The notes: a model not told the origin generated them from the sequence alone. 49,186 nt of DNA from Flavobacterium psychrophilum (GCA_945861915.1 CAMAWK010000001.1:1-49186); one strand, 5' to 3'. Counted from the first letter of the stretch, positions 8,728 to 17,511 are shown. Numbers and translations: made by a program.

Positions 8728-10632
8728 CTAGACAAATTTGTAAACAGTAACGCTTAATGGTGGCAAAAGTACTTCTAATGAATAATCTCGACCATCATAA
8801 GGAAGTGCTTCGGCAGATAGTTTACTAACATTTTCTACACCACTTCCCCCATAAATTTTTGCATCGCTATTAAAAACTGAAACTAACTTACCTTTTTTAG
8901 GTAAGCCAATACGGTAATTTTGACGAACCACTTGAGTAAAATTACAAATCACCACCAAATCATCTTTTGACTTGTTCCCTCTTCTAATATAAGACATCAC
9001 AGCATTTTGATGATCCGAATAATTTATCCATTGAAAACCTTCTGGACTAAATTGTTTTTCATGTAAAGCTGGTTCTGTTTTATAAAGACCATTTAAATCT
9101 GTAATTGCTTTTTTGATTCCTTCGTGATAGTCATATTGCAATAAATGCCAATCTAAACTTCCTTCAAAATTCCATTCAGCACTTTGTCCAAATTCAGCGC
9201 CCATAAACAATAATTTTGTTCCTGGATGCGTAAACATATACCCATAAAGCAATCTTAAATTGGCGAATTTTTGCCATTCATCGCCAGGCATTCTTCCTGC
9301 AATTGAATGTTTGCCGTAAACTACCTCATCATGCGAAAGTGGCAACATGAAATTTTCGGAATACGTATAAGTCATTGAAAAAGTCAAATCATTTTGATGG
9401 TATTTTCTATAAACTGTATCCTTTTGAAAATATTGCAAAGTATCATGCATCCAACCCATCATCCATTTCATTCCAAATCCTAAACCTCCAGCAAATGTGG
9501 GTCTTGAAACCATTGGAAATGAAGTACTTTCTTCGGCAATAGTTTGAACACCTTCAAAATTTGAATACACCGCTTCGTTAAATTCTTTCAAGAAACTAAT
9601 AGTATCTAAATTTTCTCGACCTCCAAAAATATTTGGTTCCCACTCTCCATCTTTTCTAGAATAATCTAAATACAGCATCGATGCAACAGCATCAACTCGT
9701 AATCCATCGACATGGTAATGTTGCAACCAAAAAATAGCATTACTAATAAGAAAAGAACGTACTTCATTTCGTCCATAATTAAAAACTAAACTTTTCCAAT
9801 CAGGATGATATCCTTTTCTTCGGTCTGGGTGTTCGAAAAGATTAGAGCCGTCGAAAAAGCCTAAACCATGTGCGTCATCTGGAAAGTGAGACGGAACCCA
9901 GTCCAGAATTACGCCAATTCCTGCTTGGTGTAATTTATCTACCAAAAGCATAAAATCCTGCGGTTTTCCAAATCGAGATGTCGGTGCAAAATAACCTACT
10001 AATTGATATCCCCAAGATGGATCGTAGGGATATTCCATTATCGGCATGAACTCAACATGCGTAAAACCTGTTTCTTTGACATAAGAAACCAATTCTTCTG
10101 CTAATTCTATATAGGTTAAAAATTTTCCCTCAGAATTTCGCTTCCAAGAACCTAAATGAACTTCGTATACAGAATAGGGTTTGTCTAAACCATTATGTTC
10201 TTTTCTGGTTTTCATCCAATCTTTATCCTTCCAGTTGTAATCTAAGTCCCAAATTACAGATGCTGTATGTGGTGGATGTTCGCAATACAAAGCAAAAGGA
10301 TCTGCTTTTTCGGTAATAATTCCGTTGTTGCTTGACTGAATTTTATATTTATACGTTGTCCCTTTTTCTAAACCGGGAATAAATCCTTCCCAAATTCCTG
10401 AGGAATCCCAACGAACTTGTAATTCGTGATCGCCTTGAATCCAGTAATTAAAATCGCCTACTACAGAAACTGATCGAGCGGAAGGAGCCCAAACAGCAAA
10501 ATACACGCCTTTAACTCCATTAACTTCTGTAAGATGCGCACCTAGTTTTTCATATAATTTGAAATGCTTTCCAGCTTTGAATAAATTAATATCGAAATCA
10601 GTAAAAAGAGAATACGGTTGTACTTTGTTCAT
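8728..10632 (-). CDS. glgB: 1,4-alpha-glucan branching enzyme GlgB
   Basis: 634 residues, GH13. It cuts alpha-1,4 chains and rejoins the piece as an alpha-1,6 branch. An N-terminal CBM48 domain (GVYFAVWAPSARSVSVVGDFNYW) precedes the barrel. Catalytic residues are visible: Asp314 in DGLRVDAVASMLYLDYSR, Glu367 in TIAEESTS, and the aspartate in LSHDEVVYGKHS. It is shorter than the E. coli enzyme because only one N-terminal CBM48 is present, which is common in this phylum. The ATG lies 29 bases after glgE, so the genes are co-transcribed, and it is the last gene of the glgA-C-E-B unit. Confidence 0.96.
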   Translation of the reverse strand: MNKVQPYSLFTDFDINLFKAGKHFKLYEKLGAHLTEVNGVKGVYFAVWAPSARSVSVVGDFNYWIQGDHELQVRWDSSGIWEGFIPGLEKGTTYKYKIQSSNNGIITEKADPFALYCEHPPHTASVIWDLDYNWKDKDWMKTRKEHNGLDKPYSVYEVHLGSWKRNSEGKFLTYIELAEELVSYVKETGFTHVEFMPIMEYPYDPSWGYQLVGYFAPTSRFGKPQDFMLLVDKLHQAGIGVILDWVPSHFPDDAHGLGFFDGSNLFEHPDRRKGYHPDWKSLVFNYGRNEVRSFLISNAIFWLQHYHVDGLRVDAVASMLYLDYSRKDGEWEPNIFGGRENLDTISFLKEFNEAVYSNFEGVQTIAEESTSFPMVSRPTFAGGLGFGMKWMMGWMHDTLQYFQKDTVYRKYHQNDLTFSMTYTYSENFMLPLSHDEVVYGKHSIAGRMPGDEWQKFANLRLLYGYMFTHPGTKLLFMGAEFGQSAEWNFEGSLDWHLLQYDYHEGIKKAITDLNGLYKTEPALHEKQFSPEGFQWINYSDHQNAVMSYIRRGNKSKDDLVVICNFTQVVRQNYRIGLPKKGKLVSVFNSDAKIYGGSGVENVSKLSAEALPYDGRDYSLEVLLPPLSVTVYKFV

Positions 10633-10661
10633 TTTATTTTTTTTAATTGCTTGTGAATTAT

Positions 10662-12593
10662 TTAATGAATGATGAATAAATGAAAAGGAAGTTCTGGTGA
10701 AAGTTCAACAAAATTCCACTCTTTATCCCAATTGTATTTATTACCAGTGATTAAATCGGTAATTTTAAGTGGGAGTTTATTAAGCAAAGCCTTTGGAAGT
10801 TTCACACTCGCTTGCGTGGTATGTTTATCGTTAAGACTTGCAATCATTAAGGTTTCATTTTGTCTATCATCATCAAATTTATAATAAGCCAAAACTTGAT
10901 CGTTATTTGTATCACAAAAAACAATATTATTAGTTTGTTGTAAAGAGGCTTGTTCTTTTCGTATGGTATTAATTCGAGTGATTAAAGTGGTAATTTTATT
11001 TTGTTTTTCCCAGTCCCATTTTACAACTTCATATTTTTCCGAATCCAAATATTCTTCTTTACCCGGAGCCATTGGAGTGGAAATTCGGTACTCGAAAACA
11101 GGCCCATAAATACCTACACTTGAACTTAAAGTAGCTGCCAAAAAGTATTTTTGTAAATGAATGGATTCATTTCCATTTTGCAAAGCAAAAGGATTAATAT
11201 CAGGTGTATTAGGCCAGAAATTAGGGCGATAAAACTCTTTTTGCTCAGATTGTGTTAATTCAGAAACATATTCTATCAACTCACTTTTTGAATTTCTCCA
11301 AGTGAAATAAGTATAAGACTGACTAAATCCTTGTTTGGCTAATTCGTTCATGATTTTTGGACGGGTAAAAGCTTCCGCTAAAAATAGTACGTCTGGATGT
11401 TTTTCTTTAATTTGAGAAATTAACCAACCCCAAAAAAAGAAAGGTTTTGTGTGCGGGTTATCCACTCTGAATATTTTAATATCGCACTCCTCTATCCAAA
11501 ACAAAGCAACATCTAATAATTCTTTCCATAGGTTTTTCCAATCACTACTTTCGAAATAAATCGGTTGAATGTCTTGGTATTTTTTTGGAGGATTTTCGGC
11601 ATATTGCACCGTTCCATCAGGCCTCCATTTAAACCATTGCGGAAAATCTTTTACATACGGATGGTCTGGAGCGGCTTGTAAGGCATAATCCATAGCTACT
11701 TCTATTCCTAACTCTTTAGCGCATTTTACTAATGATTTAAAATCATCAATTGTTCCTAATTCGGGATGAGTCGATTTGTGTCCACCATATTGAGAACCAA
11801 TTCCCCATGGCGAACCCACATCGCCATGTTGCGCATTTGTAGCGTTATTTTTTCCTTTGCGATTTACTTCTCCAATTGGATGAATTGGCGGAAAATATAA
11901 CGTATCAAAACCCATTGTCGCTACTCTTGGCAGTAATCGTTCACAATCCTTAAAAGTTCCGTGTTTTCCATCCTCTTGTGAGGCAGAACGCGGGAAAAAT
12001 TCATACCAAGTACTAAATAATGCTTTTTGTCTATCGACATACACTTTTAACTCTAATGATTTATTTTCTAAAAATCGAACTGGATATTTCTTGAAAATTT
12101 GATGTAACTCATCGGAAGTGGCTACTTGAATTGCTCTTTCATAATCCGATTCGTTTGTAAAAAAATGAGCTGCACTTTCGAGATAGTTTTTTTCAGAATC
12201 AGTAGCAAATTCCATTACGGAACGAACATATTCCGCTCCTTCTAACAATTCTGACTTAACATATTGATTGTCTTTTATTTTACGGTCTGTTCCATGTTGC
12301 CAATTCAATGCATAATCTACCCAGCCTTCAACAAAATAAGAATAATATCCTTGTTCTTTTACTTGAAAAGTAGCACTCCATTCGTCGTTCACATCATGAA
12401 CCATTCGTACTTCCTGCCATTTTTTCCCAGTTTCATGTTTGAATTTAACACAACATTCTATAACATCATGTCCGTCGGAAAAAACAGCAGCCGTTACTTT
12501 TACTTTTTGATTTATAATCCTTTTTATTGGATTAATTCCACCGTCTAGTTGTGGCAATACATTTTCGATTACTATTCGAGTTTGATTTTGCAT
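10662..12593 (-). CDS. glgE: GlgE-type alpha-1,4-glucan:maltose-1-phosphate maltosyltransferase
   Basis: 643 residues, GH13 subfamily 3. The enzyme transfers maltosyl units from alpha-maltose-1-phosphate to the non-reducing end of an alpha-1,4-glucan. Family signatures are clear: the N-terminal domain, ALFSTWYEFFPRS, TLYFPPIHPIG, NRKGKNNA, GDVGSPWGIG, the nucleophile Asp378 in FRVDNPHTKPFFFWGW, the acid/base Glu407 in LAEAFTRP, and PNFWPNTPDI. These separate it from ordinary alpha-amylases. It sits between glgC and glgB. The usual partners TreS and maltokinase (Pep2/Mak), which make maltose-1-phosphate, are not in the window, so the donor must come from elsewhere or from a GlgA side reaction. 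That last point is inference. Confidence 0.93.
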   Translation of the reverse strand: MQNQTRIVIENVLPQLDGGINPIKRIINQKVKVTAAVFSDGHDVIECCVKFKHETGKKWQEVRMVHDVNDEWSATFQVKEQGYYSYFVEGWVDYALNWQHGTDRKIKDNQYVKSELLEGAEYVRSVMEFATDSEKNYLESAAHFFTNESDYERAIQVATSDELHQIFKKYPVRFLENKSLELKVYVDRQKALFSTWYEFFPRSASQEDGKHGTFKDCERLLPRVATMGFDTLYFPPIHPIGEVNRKGKNNATNAQHGDVGSPWGIGSQYGGHKSTHPELGTIDDFKSLVKCAKELGIEVAMDYALQAAPDHPYVKDFPQWFKWRPDGTVQYAENPPKKYQDIQPIYFESSDWKNLWKELLDVALFWIEECDIKIFRVDNPHTKPFFFWGWLISQIKEKHPDVLFLAEAFTRPKIMNELAKQGFSQSYTYFTWRNSKSELIEYVSELTQSEQKEFYRPNFWPNTPDINPFALQNGNESIHLQKYFLAATLSSSVGIYGPVFEYRISTPMAPGKEEYLDSEKYEVVKWDWEKQNKITTLITRINTIRKEQASLQQTNNIVFCDTNNDQVLAYYKFDDDRQNETLMIASLNDKHTTQASVKLPKALLNKLPLKITDLITGNKYNWDKEWNFVELSPELPFHLFIIH

Positions 12594-12658
12594 TTTGAAA
12601 AATTACAATTTTAAATGTTAAAAAAACAGATACTTTTATATGAACTAATTCAAACTTC

Positions 12659-13942
12659 TTATTTAATTGTGAAATTATTAGGCAGAACTACCCCTTTTTT
12701 TACTACAACAATGCCGTCTTTTACTGCATATAACTCATTAGAAGTATCCGCTAAATGCTTCCCTCCATGGATATACACATCATTTCCTATTCTGCAATTT
12801 TTATCAATAATAGCTGTACTTATAAAACATCTTTCACCAATACCCATCAACTGCTTATTATTTGCGATATCTTTATTCATATCTTCAATATTTTGGTATA
12901 AGTCGTTACCCATAACATAGCTATTTTGAATAACACTATCCTCGCCTATTCTGGACCGAATTCCTATCACAGAATTAGTAATTTCTTTAGCATTCAAAAT
13001 ACAACCTTCCGAAATTAAAGATCGATCTACATTTGTTTTTTTGAATTTTGTAGGAGGTAATAACCTTGGACGAGTATAGATTTTATTTTCATTATCAAAC
13101 AAATTAAATTGTGGTACATCTTCAGTTAAACCAATATTAGCCTCAAAAAAGGAATCAATATTTCCAATATCAGTCCAATAACCCTCGTACTGAAAACTAA
13201 ACACTTTTTTTCCTCCAGTTACTGCTTGTGGCATAATTTCTTTTCCAAAATCTTTAGTATTTGGATTAGACATTAATTCTACCAATAATTTCTTATTAAA
13301 AATATAAATACCCATTGAAGCAAGGTAATGTTTCCCTTCGGCTTTCATTTGATCACTTACTTCCGATTTCCAATCAGGCAATAGTTCTTTGGCTGGTTTT
13401 TCTATAAAAGACTCAATACAACTTTCGGTATTAGTTTTTAAAATTCCAAATTCCGGAGCGTCTTTATCATTTACTGGTAAAGTAGCTATAGAGATGTCAG
13501 CTTCGCTTTTAATATGCGCCTCAATCATTTCGTCTAAATCCATTTGATACAATTGATCTCCAGAAAGAATCAAAGCATAATCAAAATCATGATTTAAAAA
13601 GTGAGGCATACATTGTCTTACTGCATCTGCGGTTCCTTGAAACCAACCTGCATTATCTGGAGTTTGTTCGGCGGCAAGAATATCAACAAAAGCTTGCCCA
13701 AAATGACTAAATTGATAAGTGTTCTTGATATGTGCATTAAGCGAAGCTGAATTGAATTGTGTCAATACAAATATTCTATAAATATCCGAATTCATACAGT
13801 TTGAGATTGGAATATCGACCAATCTGTATTTTCCTCCAATCGGAACAGCGGGTTTTGACCTTGATTCTGTTAAAGGATATAACCTTGACCCTTGACCTCC
13901 ACCAAGAATAATTGCAATAACATTTTTCTTTTTAGCTTTCAT
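12659..13942 (-). CDS. glgC: Glucose-1-phosphate adenylyltransferase GlgC
   Basis: 427 residues. It makes ADP-glucose from ATP and glucose-1-phosphate, the committed step of glycogen synthesis. The N-terminal nucleotidyltransferase motif GGGQGSRLYPLT (14-25) with SKPAVPIGGKYRLVDIP, the LSGDQLYQMD block, GTADAVRQ and the glucose-1-phosphate site IESFIEKP are present. The C-terminal part is a left-handed beta-helix ending in NNFTIK. Family members are often allosteric; effector preference cannot be read from the sequence. Its start lies inside the 3' end of glgA (11-base overlap), implying coupled translation. Confidence 0.96.
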   Translation of the reverse strand: MKAKKKNVIAIILGGGQGSRLYPLTESRSKPAVPIGGKYRLVDIPISNCMNSDIYRIFVLTQFNSASLNAHIKNTYQFSHFGQAFVDILAAEQTPDNAGWFQGTADAVRQCMPHFLNHDFDYALILSGDQLYQMDLDEMIEAHIKSEADISIATLPVNDKDAPEFGILKTNTESCIESFIEKPAKELLPDWKSEVSDQMKAEGKHYLASMGIYIFNKKLLVELMSNPNTKDFGKEIMPQAVTGGKKVFSFQYEGYWTDIGNIDSFFEANIGLTEDVPQFNLFDNENKIYTRPRLLPPTKFKKTNVDRSLISEGCILNAKEITNSVIGIRSRIGEDSVIQNSYVMGNDLYQNIEDMNKDIANNKQLMGIGERCFISTAIIDKNCRIGNDVYIHGGKHLADTSNELYAVKDGIVVVKKGVVLPNNFTIK

Positions 13943-15359
13943 TTTGTTTTACTATTAAATTATACACTACCAAATACTTTTTACAAACACTTTCCCAAGA
14001 ATGATCGATGTTCATCCCTTTTTTAATTATGGCACTATACTTTTTATTATTCTTACTTAAAGTTACTGCTCTTTGAATGGAGTAACAAACATCCGTTACC
14101 GTAGCTTGGTCATGACATATTCCGTTTCCATCATCTCCAAAATCAATCACTGTATCTCTAAGCCCTCCCGTTCGTCTAACAATAGGAATGGTTCCATATC
14201 GCATAGCATACATTTGATTTAATCCACAAGGTTCGACTCTTGAAGGCATTAATAAAAAATCAGAACCTGCATACATCAAATGAGCTAACTCCTCGTTATA
14301 CCCGATAAAAACATTAAAATTCCCTCCAAAACTATTCAATAAATGACTCAATTGATTTTCAATTTCAGCATTTCCTGAACCTAAAATCAAAATATTTATT
14401 TGTTTAAAATTTTCTGACAATGCCATTGCAACTATATGCGGCAATAAATCAGCTCCTTTTTCGTCTAATAATCTCCCAATAAAACTAAAAAGCGGTTTTG
14501 TAGTATCTAAATTAAAATGCCTACACAACTCATCTTTATTGCTTTTTTTACCTTTTTTAAAATTAGTAACTGTAAAATTAGTAGTTACCAATTTATCGGT
14601 CTCAGGATTCCAAACTTCTGTATCTATACCATTTAAAATTCCTATTGACTTGTGTTTTACTTCTCTAAAAAGAGATTCTAAACCAAAAGCTTGTGAACTA
14701 ATTTCATTTAAATAATTAGGCGAAACCGTTGTTACAACCGAAGCACATTTTACAGCCGTCGCCAAAGAATTGATCCTATTATCCCATTCTAAAATGGTCA
14801 CCTTTGACAAATCAAACTCTGGCAAATAATACAGTTTATCAAAACCAAATTGTCCTTGATATATTGAATTATGAATCGTTATAACCGATGAAACATTTTT
14901 TAGCTTAGAATATTTGTTTGAATACAACATCATAAAAGGAATCAACCCAGCATGATGATCATGACAATTTATAATGTCAGGAATAGTATTTCTCGTAATC
15001 AACCAGTCTAAAGCAGCTATTTGAAAAGATAAAAATCGCTCAATATCATCTTGATATCCATAGACCTCTTTTCTATCAAACAGTTCAATAATTTCAATTA
15101 AATACAATTCAAACCCAAGAATATCATCAGTTTCCTTAAGAACGCTGAAAGGAAAACTAAAATTTCCTAATTTAACATAACCCGAATATACACAATCGAA
15201 ACTATTTTCTTTTATAAAATTAGTTTCATAACAAGGGAGTACAACCCTTAATAAATGTCCTTCTTTTTTTTGATACTTTGGCACAGCTCCAACAACATCT
15301 GCTAATCCACCAACTTTTGCAACCGGATAACACTCAGCTGCGATATGAAATATTTCCAT
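13932..15359 (-). CDS. glgA: Glycogen synthase GlgA (GT5)
   Basis: 475 residues. It transfers glucose from ADP-glucose to the non-reducing end of the glucan. The N-terminal KVGGLADVVGAVP carries the ADP-glucose-binding Lys and Gly-Gly; CHDHHAGLIPFMM, LNGIDTEVWNP, FIGRLLDEKGADLL and VEPCGLNQMYAMRYGTIPIV follow in the usual order. This is the bacterial GT5 type rather than the GT4 GlgM found with GlgE in mycobacteria. It is the first gene of the glg unit, overlaps glgC by 11 bases and is preceded by an AT-rich stretch with three palindromes that may hold its control sites. Confidence 0.95.
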   Translation of the reverse strand: MEIFHIAAECYPVAKVGGLADVVGAVPKYQKKEGHLLRVVLPCYETNFIKENSFDCVYSGYVKLGNFSFPFSVLKETDDILGFELYLIEIIELFDRKEVYGYQDDIERFLSFQIAALDWLITRNTIPDIINCHDHHAGLIPFMMLYSNKYSKLKNVSSVITIHNSIYQGQFGFDKLYYLPEFDLSKVTILEWDNRINSLATAVKCASVVTTVSPNYLNEISSQAFGLESLFREVKHKSIGILNGIDTEVWNPETDKLVTTNFTVTNFKKGKKSNKDELCRHFNLDTTKPLFSFIGRLLDEKGADLLPHIVAMALSENFKQINILILGSGNAEIENQLSHLLNSFGGNFNVFIGYNEELAHLMYAGSDFLLMPSRVEPCGLNQMYAMRYGTIPIVRRTGGLRDTVIDFGDDGNGICHDQATVTDVCYSIQRAVTLSKNNKKYSAIIKKGMNIDHSWESVCKKYLVVYNLIVKQNES

Positions 15360-15394
15360 TCAAGAAATTCATTTTTTTCAATAATAACTAATGC

Positions 15395-15414
15395 AATTAG
15401 TAATTTTACTAATT
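15395..15414. promoter_or_regulatory. 9-bp-arm palindrome 36 bases before glgA, candidate operator
   Basis: AATTAGTAA and TTACTAATT form perfect arms around TT. The position just upstream of the glgA start, with no T tail, fits a regulator site better than a terminator; the binding protein is unknown. Confidence 0.4.
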
Positions 15415-15427
15415 AAATAACTGCAAC

Positions 15428-15442
15428 AATCTTTTCAAGATT
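15428..15442. repeat. Small palindrome upstream of glgA
   Basis: AATCTT and AAGATT flank a TTC spacer. It lies between the two longer palindromes; short enough to be chance in AT-rich DNA. Confidence 0.3.
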
Positions 15443-15453
15443 TTATAAATATA

Positions 15454-15477
15454 TAATTATTTTGTTTAAAATAATTA
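15454..15477. promoter_or_regulatory. 10-bp-arm palindrome upstream of glgA
   Basis: TAATTATTTT and AAAATAATTA are perfect arms around GTTT, about 95 bases before the glgA start. It may be a second operator or an RNA hairpin, but base composition makes chance palindromes more likely here. Confidence 0.35.
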
Positions 15478-15551
15478 GAGTCGTATGTTTTTTCTAAAAT
15501 TATTAAAAAATAGTTAACATACTAATTAGGAGTAAAAATTATTAATACAAT

Positions 15552-15578
15552 AAAAAAGCACTCTTATTGAGTGCTTTT
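15552..15578 (-). terminator. Rho-independent terminator after the GlmU-like gene
   Basis: Arms AAAAGCACTC and GAGTGCTTTT (10 bp, perfect) around TTATT, followed on the minus strand by a T run. It lies about 130 bases after the GlmU-like stop and separates that gene from glgA. Confidence 0.85.
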
Positions 15579-15708
15579 ATTAAAAATTTACAAAAAAAAT
15601 ACTCGATTGATAAAACTATCATTACCGTTTTTACTATAACAGCATTATAATTTACATTCAAGTAATTCACATATAATGATAAAAAAGATTTTATAGCAAC
15701 ATTAAGCG

Positions 15709-16884
15709 CTACTCTTTTCTATACTTTTTAGTTTCTTCAAAAATATGTTCTAGGATTTTCGCCTCCGTTTCATCAAATTCTACTCCTCTTCTACTCATCA
15801 CCAATCGTGCTGTTTCAAAAGCTTTCTTAGTAATATAAGTGGTAAATCCTGATGCACCTCCCCACGAAAAACTGGGCACAAAATTCCGAGGAAAACCTGC
15901 ACCAAAAATATTAGCCGAAACACCCACCACTGTTCCAGTATTAAACATCGTGTTGATTCCGCATTTGCTGTGATCTCCCATCATCAAACCACAAAACTGA
16001 AGTCCTGTTTTTTCAAAACCTTCGGTTTCATAGCTCCACAATTTTACTTCTTCGTAATTGTTTTTTAGGTTCGAATTGTTACTGTCTGCACCCACATTAC
16101 ACCACTCGCCTAAAACAGAATTCCCCAAAAAACCATCATGCCCTTTGTTAGAATACCCAAATAGAACGGAATTATTCACTTCGCCTCCTATTTTAGAAAA
16201 TGGCCCAACAGTGGTAGCTCCATAAACTTTGGTTGCTAACTTAACACCTGCCCCTTCGCACAAAGCAAAAGGCCCACGTATAACCGAACCTTCCATAATT
16301 TCAGTATTTTTACCAATGTAAATAGGTCCTATTGATGCATTTAAAGTTACAAATTCTAGCTTTGCACCTTCCTCTATAAAAATATTTTCTGAAGCTATAA
16401 CATTGACTGATTTAGGGATGGGCTGCGATTTTCTATCAAAAGTTATTAAATCAAAATCCTCTCTAATTGCAACATCATTTTTAGAAAAAATATCCCAAGT
16501 ATGCTCTAATGTTAAACATTCGTGAGTATAATCAATAATTTCATAGGTATCAAAATTGATTTCTTCTTGGGTGTCATTAGTAAAAAAAGCAATCACTTGA
16601 TCCCCTTTAAAAATGGCTTGATTTTGTTTTAAATCACAAACCATTTCGACCAAAATTGCATTAGGTAGAAAAGAGGAGTTTATCATCACGTTTTCTTCCA
16701 TTTCGACCATCGGAAATTTTTCTGATAGATATTCTTCAGTTACCGATGTGGTTGTAGAACCTAAATACAGTTCCCACTTTTGACGAATGGTCAAAATACC
16801 AATTAAAATATCAGCCAAAGGTCGGGTAAAAGTAAATGGTAATAAAGCATTTCGAGCTGGCCCGTCAAAAAGAATGTAGTTCAT
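15709..16884 (-). CDS. Alternate GlmU-like sugar nucleotidyltransferase / acyltransferase
   Basis: 391 residues. It begins with NYILFDGPARNALLPFTFTRPLADI and LTIRQKWE, hallmarks of the Bacteroidota protein family annotated as alternate GlmU or putative sugar nucleotidyltransferase. It lacks the classical L-x-G-G-x-G-T-R loop. The second half has left-handed beta-helix hexapeptides (IYIGKNTEIMEGSVIRGP, GEVNNSVLFGYSNKGHDGF) ending with SWGGASGFTTY. Known members are presumed to make UDP-N-acetylglucosamine or a related activated sugar for cell-wall synthesis; this has not been read from the sequence itself. The gene appears to be transcribed alone, with a -7 box upstream, a perfect hairpin in the leader and a terminator downstream. 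Confidence 0.8.
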   Translation of the reverse strand: MNYILFDGPARNALLPFTFTRPLADILIGILTIRQKWELYLGSTTTSVTEEYLSEKFPMVEMEENVMINSSFLPNAILVEMVCDLKQNQAIFKGDQVIAFFTNDTQEEINFDTYEIIDYTHECLTLEHTWDIFSKNDVAIREDFDLITFDRKSQPIPKSVNVIASENIFIEEGAKLEFVTLNASIGPIYIGKNTEIMEGSVIRGPFALCEGAGVKLATKVYGATTVGPFSKIGGEVNNSVLFGYSNKGHDGFLGNSVLGEWCNVGADSNNSNLKNNYEEVKLWSYETEGFEKTGLQFCGLMMGDHSKCGINTMFNTGTVVGVSANIFGAGFPRNFVPSFSWGGASGFTTYITKKAFETARLVMSRRGVEFDETEAKILEHIFEETKKYRKE

Positions 16885-16911
16885 TTTAATATATATTATT
16901 TGTTATTTGTA

Positions 16912-16934
16912 GAGACGTTGCATTGCAACGTCTC
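16912..16934. repeat. Perfect 11-bp-arm palindrome in the leader of the GlmU-like gene
   Basis: GAGACGTTGCA and TGCAACGTCTC are exact complements with one central base. It is GC-richer than its surroundings and lies between the candidate -7 box and the start codon, so it would fold into a tight hairpin in the mRNA 28 bases before the ATG. Elements of this kind recur in many copies in Flavobacterium and cyanobacterial genomes; copy number here is unknown. Confidence 0.85.
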
Positions 16935-16961
16935 AAACGAAACGTCTGAAAATTTAATATT

Positions 16962-16969
16962 CAAAGTTA
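16962..16969 (-). promoter_or_regulatory. Candidate -7 box (TAACTTTG) for the GlmU-like gene
   Basis: The minus strand reads TAACTTTG, matching TAnnTTTG, 78 bases before the ATG. No convincing -33 element. If used, the transcript begins just before the palindrome. Confidence 0.45.
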
Positions 16970-16996
16970 CAAAGTTTTAAATAGCTATAAAAATAA

Positions 16997-17024
16997 AAAA
17001 AGCTCCACAAATAAGTGGAGCTTT
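16997..17024 (-). terminator. Terminator after rpmE type B
   Basis: Arms AAAGCTCCAC and GTGGAGCTTT (10 bp, perfect) around AAATAA, followed on the minus strand by T7. It starts 25 bases beyond the L31 stop. Confidence 0.9.
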
Positions 17025-17048
17025 CTATATTTACGACGCTTATAAATA

Positions 17049-17300
17049 TTATTTAGCGTGTTTAGCATATTTAGTTTTAAATTTATCGATACGACCTGCT
17101 GTATCAATAAGTTTAGATTTACCTGTATAAAAAGGGTGAGAAGTTCTAGAAATCTCCATTTTTACAACTGGATATTCTACTCCATCAACCGTTATTGTTT
17201 CTTTTGTATCTGCAGTAGATTTAGTAATAAAAACATCCTCATTCGACATGTCTTTGAAGGCAACTAATCTGTAATTTTCTGGGTGAATTCCTTTTTTCAT
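17049..17300 (-). CDS. rpmE2: Ribosomal protein bL31, type B
   Basis: 83 residues from the ATG at 17300. The frame continues upstream to 17417, but that part is AT-rich leader, overlaps the promoter and has no homology-like pattern, so the longer form is rejected. [11 protein letters not shown], then [24 protein letters not shown] is the L31 signature. It lacks the Cys residues that bind zinc in type A L31, which makes it type B (zinc-free), the usual form in this phylum. It acts at the 50S-30S bridge. It is monocistronic with its own promoter, about 107 bases of leader and terminator. Confidence 0.95.
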   Translation of the reverse strand: MKKGIHPENYRLVAFKDMSNEDVFITKSTADTKETITVDGVEYPVVKMEISRTSHPFYTGKSKLIDTAGRIDKFKTKYAKHAK

Positions 17301-17414
17301 CTTTATTTTTTTTAATTTTTCGAGTGTTTTAATTTCGCGGCTTTTTCTTAAATCTGAAAAGGTATAAATGCAACTACTCTTTGTGTTTAAATCTCCTAAC
17401 TTATTTTGAGGTTG

Positions 17415-17444
17415 CAAATTTACACTTATTTTTCAATAATCAAA
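17415..17444 (-). promoter_or_regulatory. Promoter of rpmE type B (TTTG-N18-TAAATTTG)
   Basis: Minus strand TTTG at 17444-17441, 18 bases, then TAAATTTG at 17422-17415. Both elements match the Bacteroidota consensus. The implied leader of roughly 107 bases is long for a ribosomal protein gene and could carry autoregulation, although no obvious fold was found. Confidence 0.7.
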
Positions 17445-17511
17445 TGTTTACATTGCTTTTTTTAATGAGATCCTAAAACATTTTTTATCCCTTTAATATA
17501 ATGGGAATTAT

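Larger units (their letters stand above)
15360..15708. other. 349-base gene-free AT-rich spacer before glgA
   Basis: No coding frame is credible here. The stretch holds the terminator of the GlmU-like gene (15552-15578) and three palindromes upstream of glgA, listed separately. The glgA promoter must lie between the terminator and 15360, but I could not find a full TAnnTTTG box in it. The part from 15580 to 15708 shows nothing recognisable. Confidence 0.7.

Noticed and set aside
12615..12920. Plus-strand frame across the glgE-glgC junction
   Set aside because: It mostly overlaps glgC on the other strand and its product is hydrophobic, low-complexity antisense of known motifs.
17301..17417. 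Longer N-terminus for ribosomal protein L31
   Set aside because: The added 39 residues come from the leader and overlap the -7 box at 17415-17422; the family starts at MKKGIHP.
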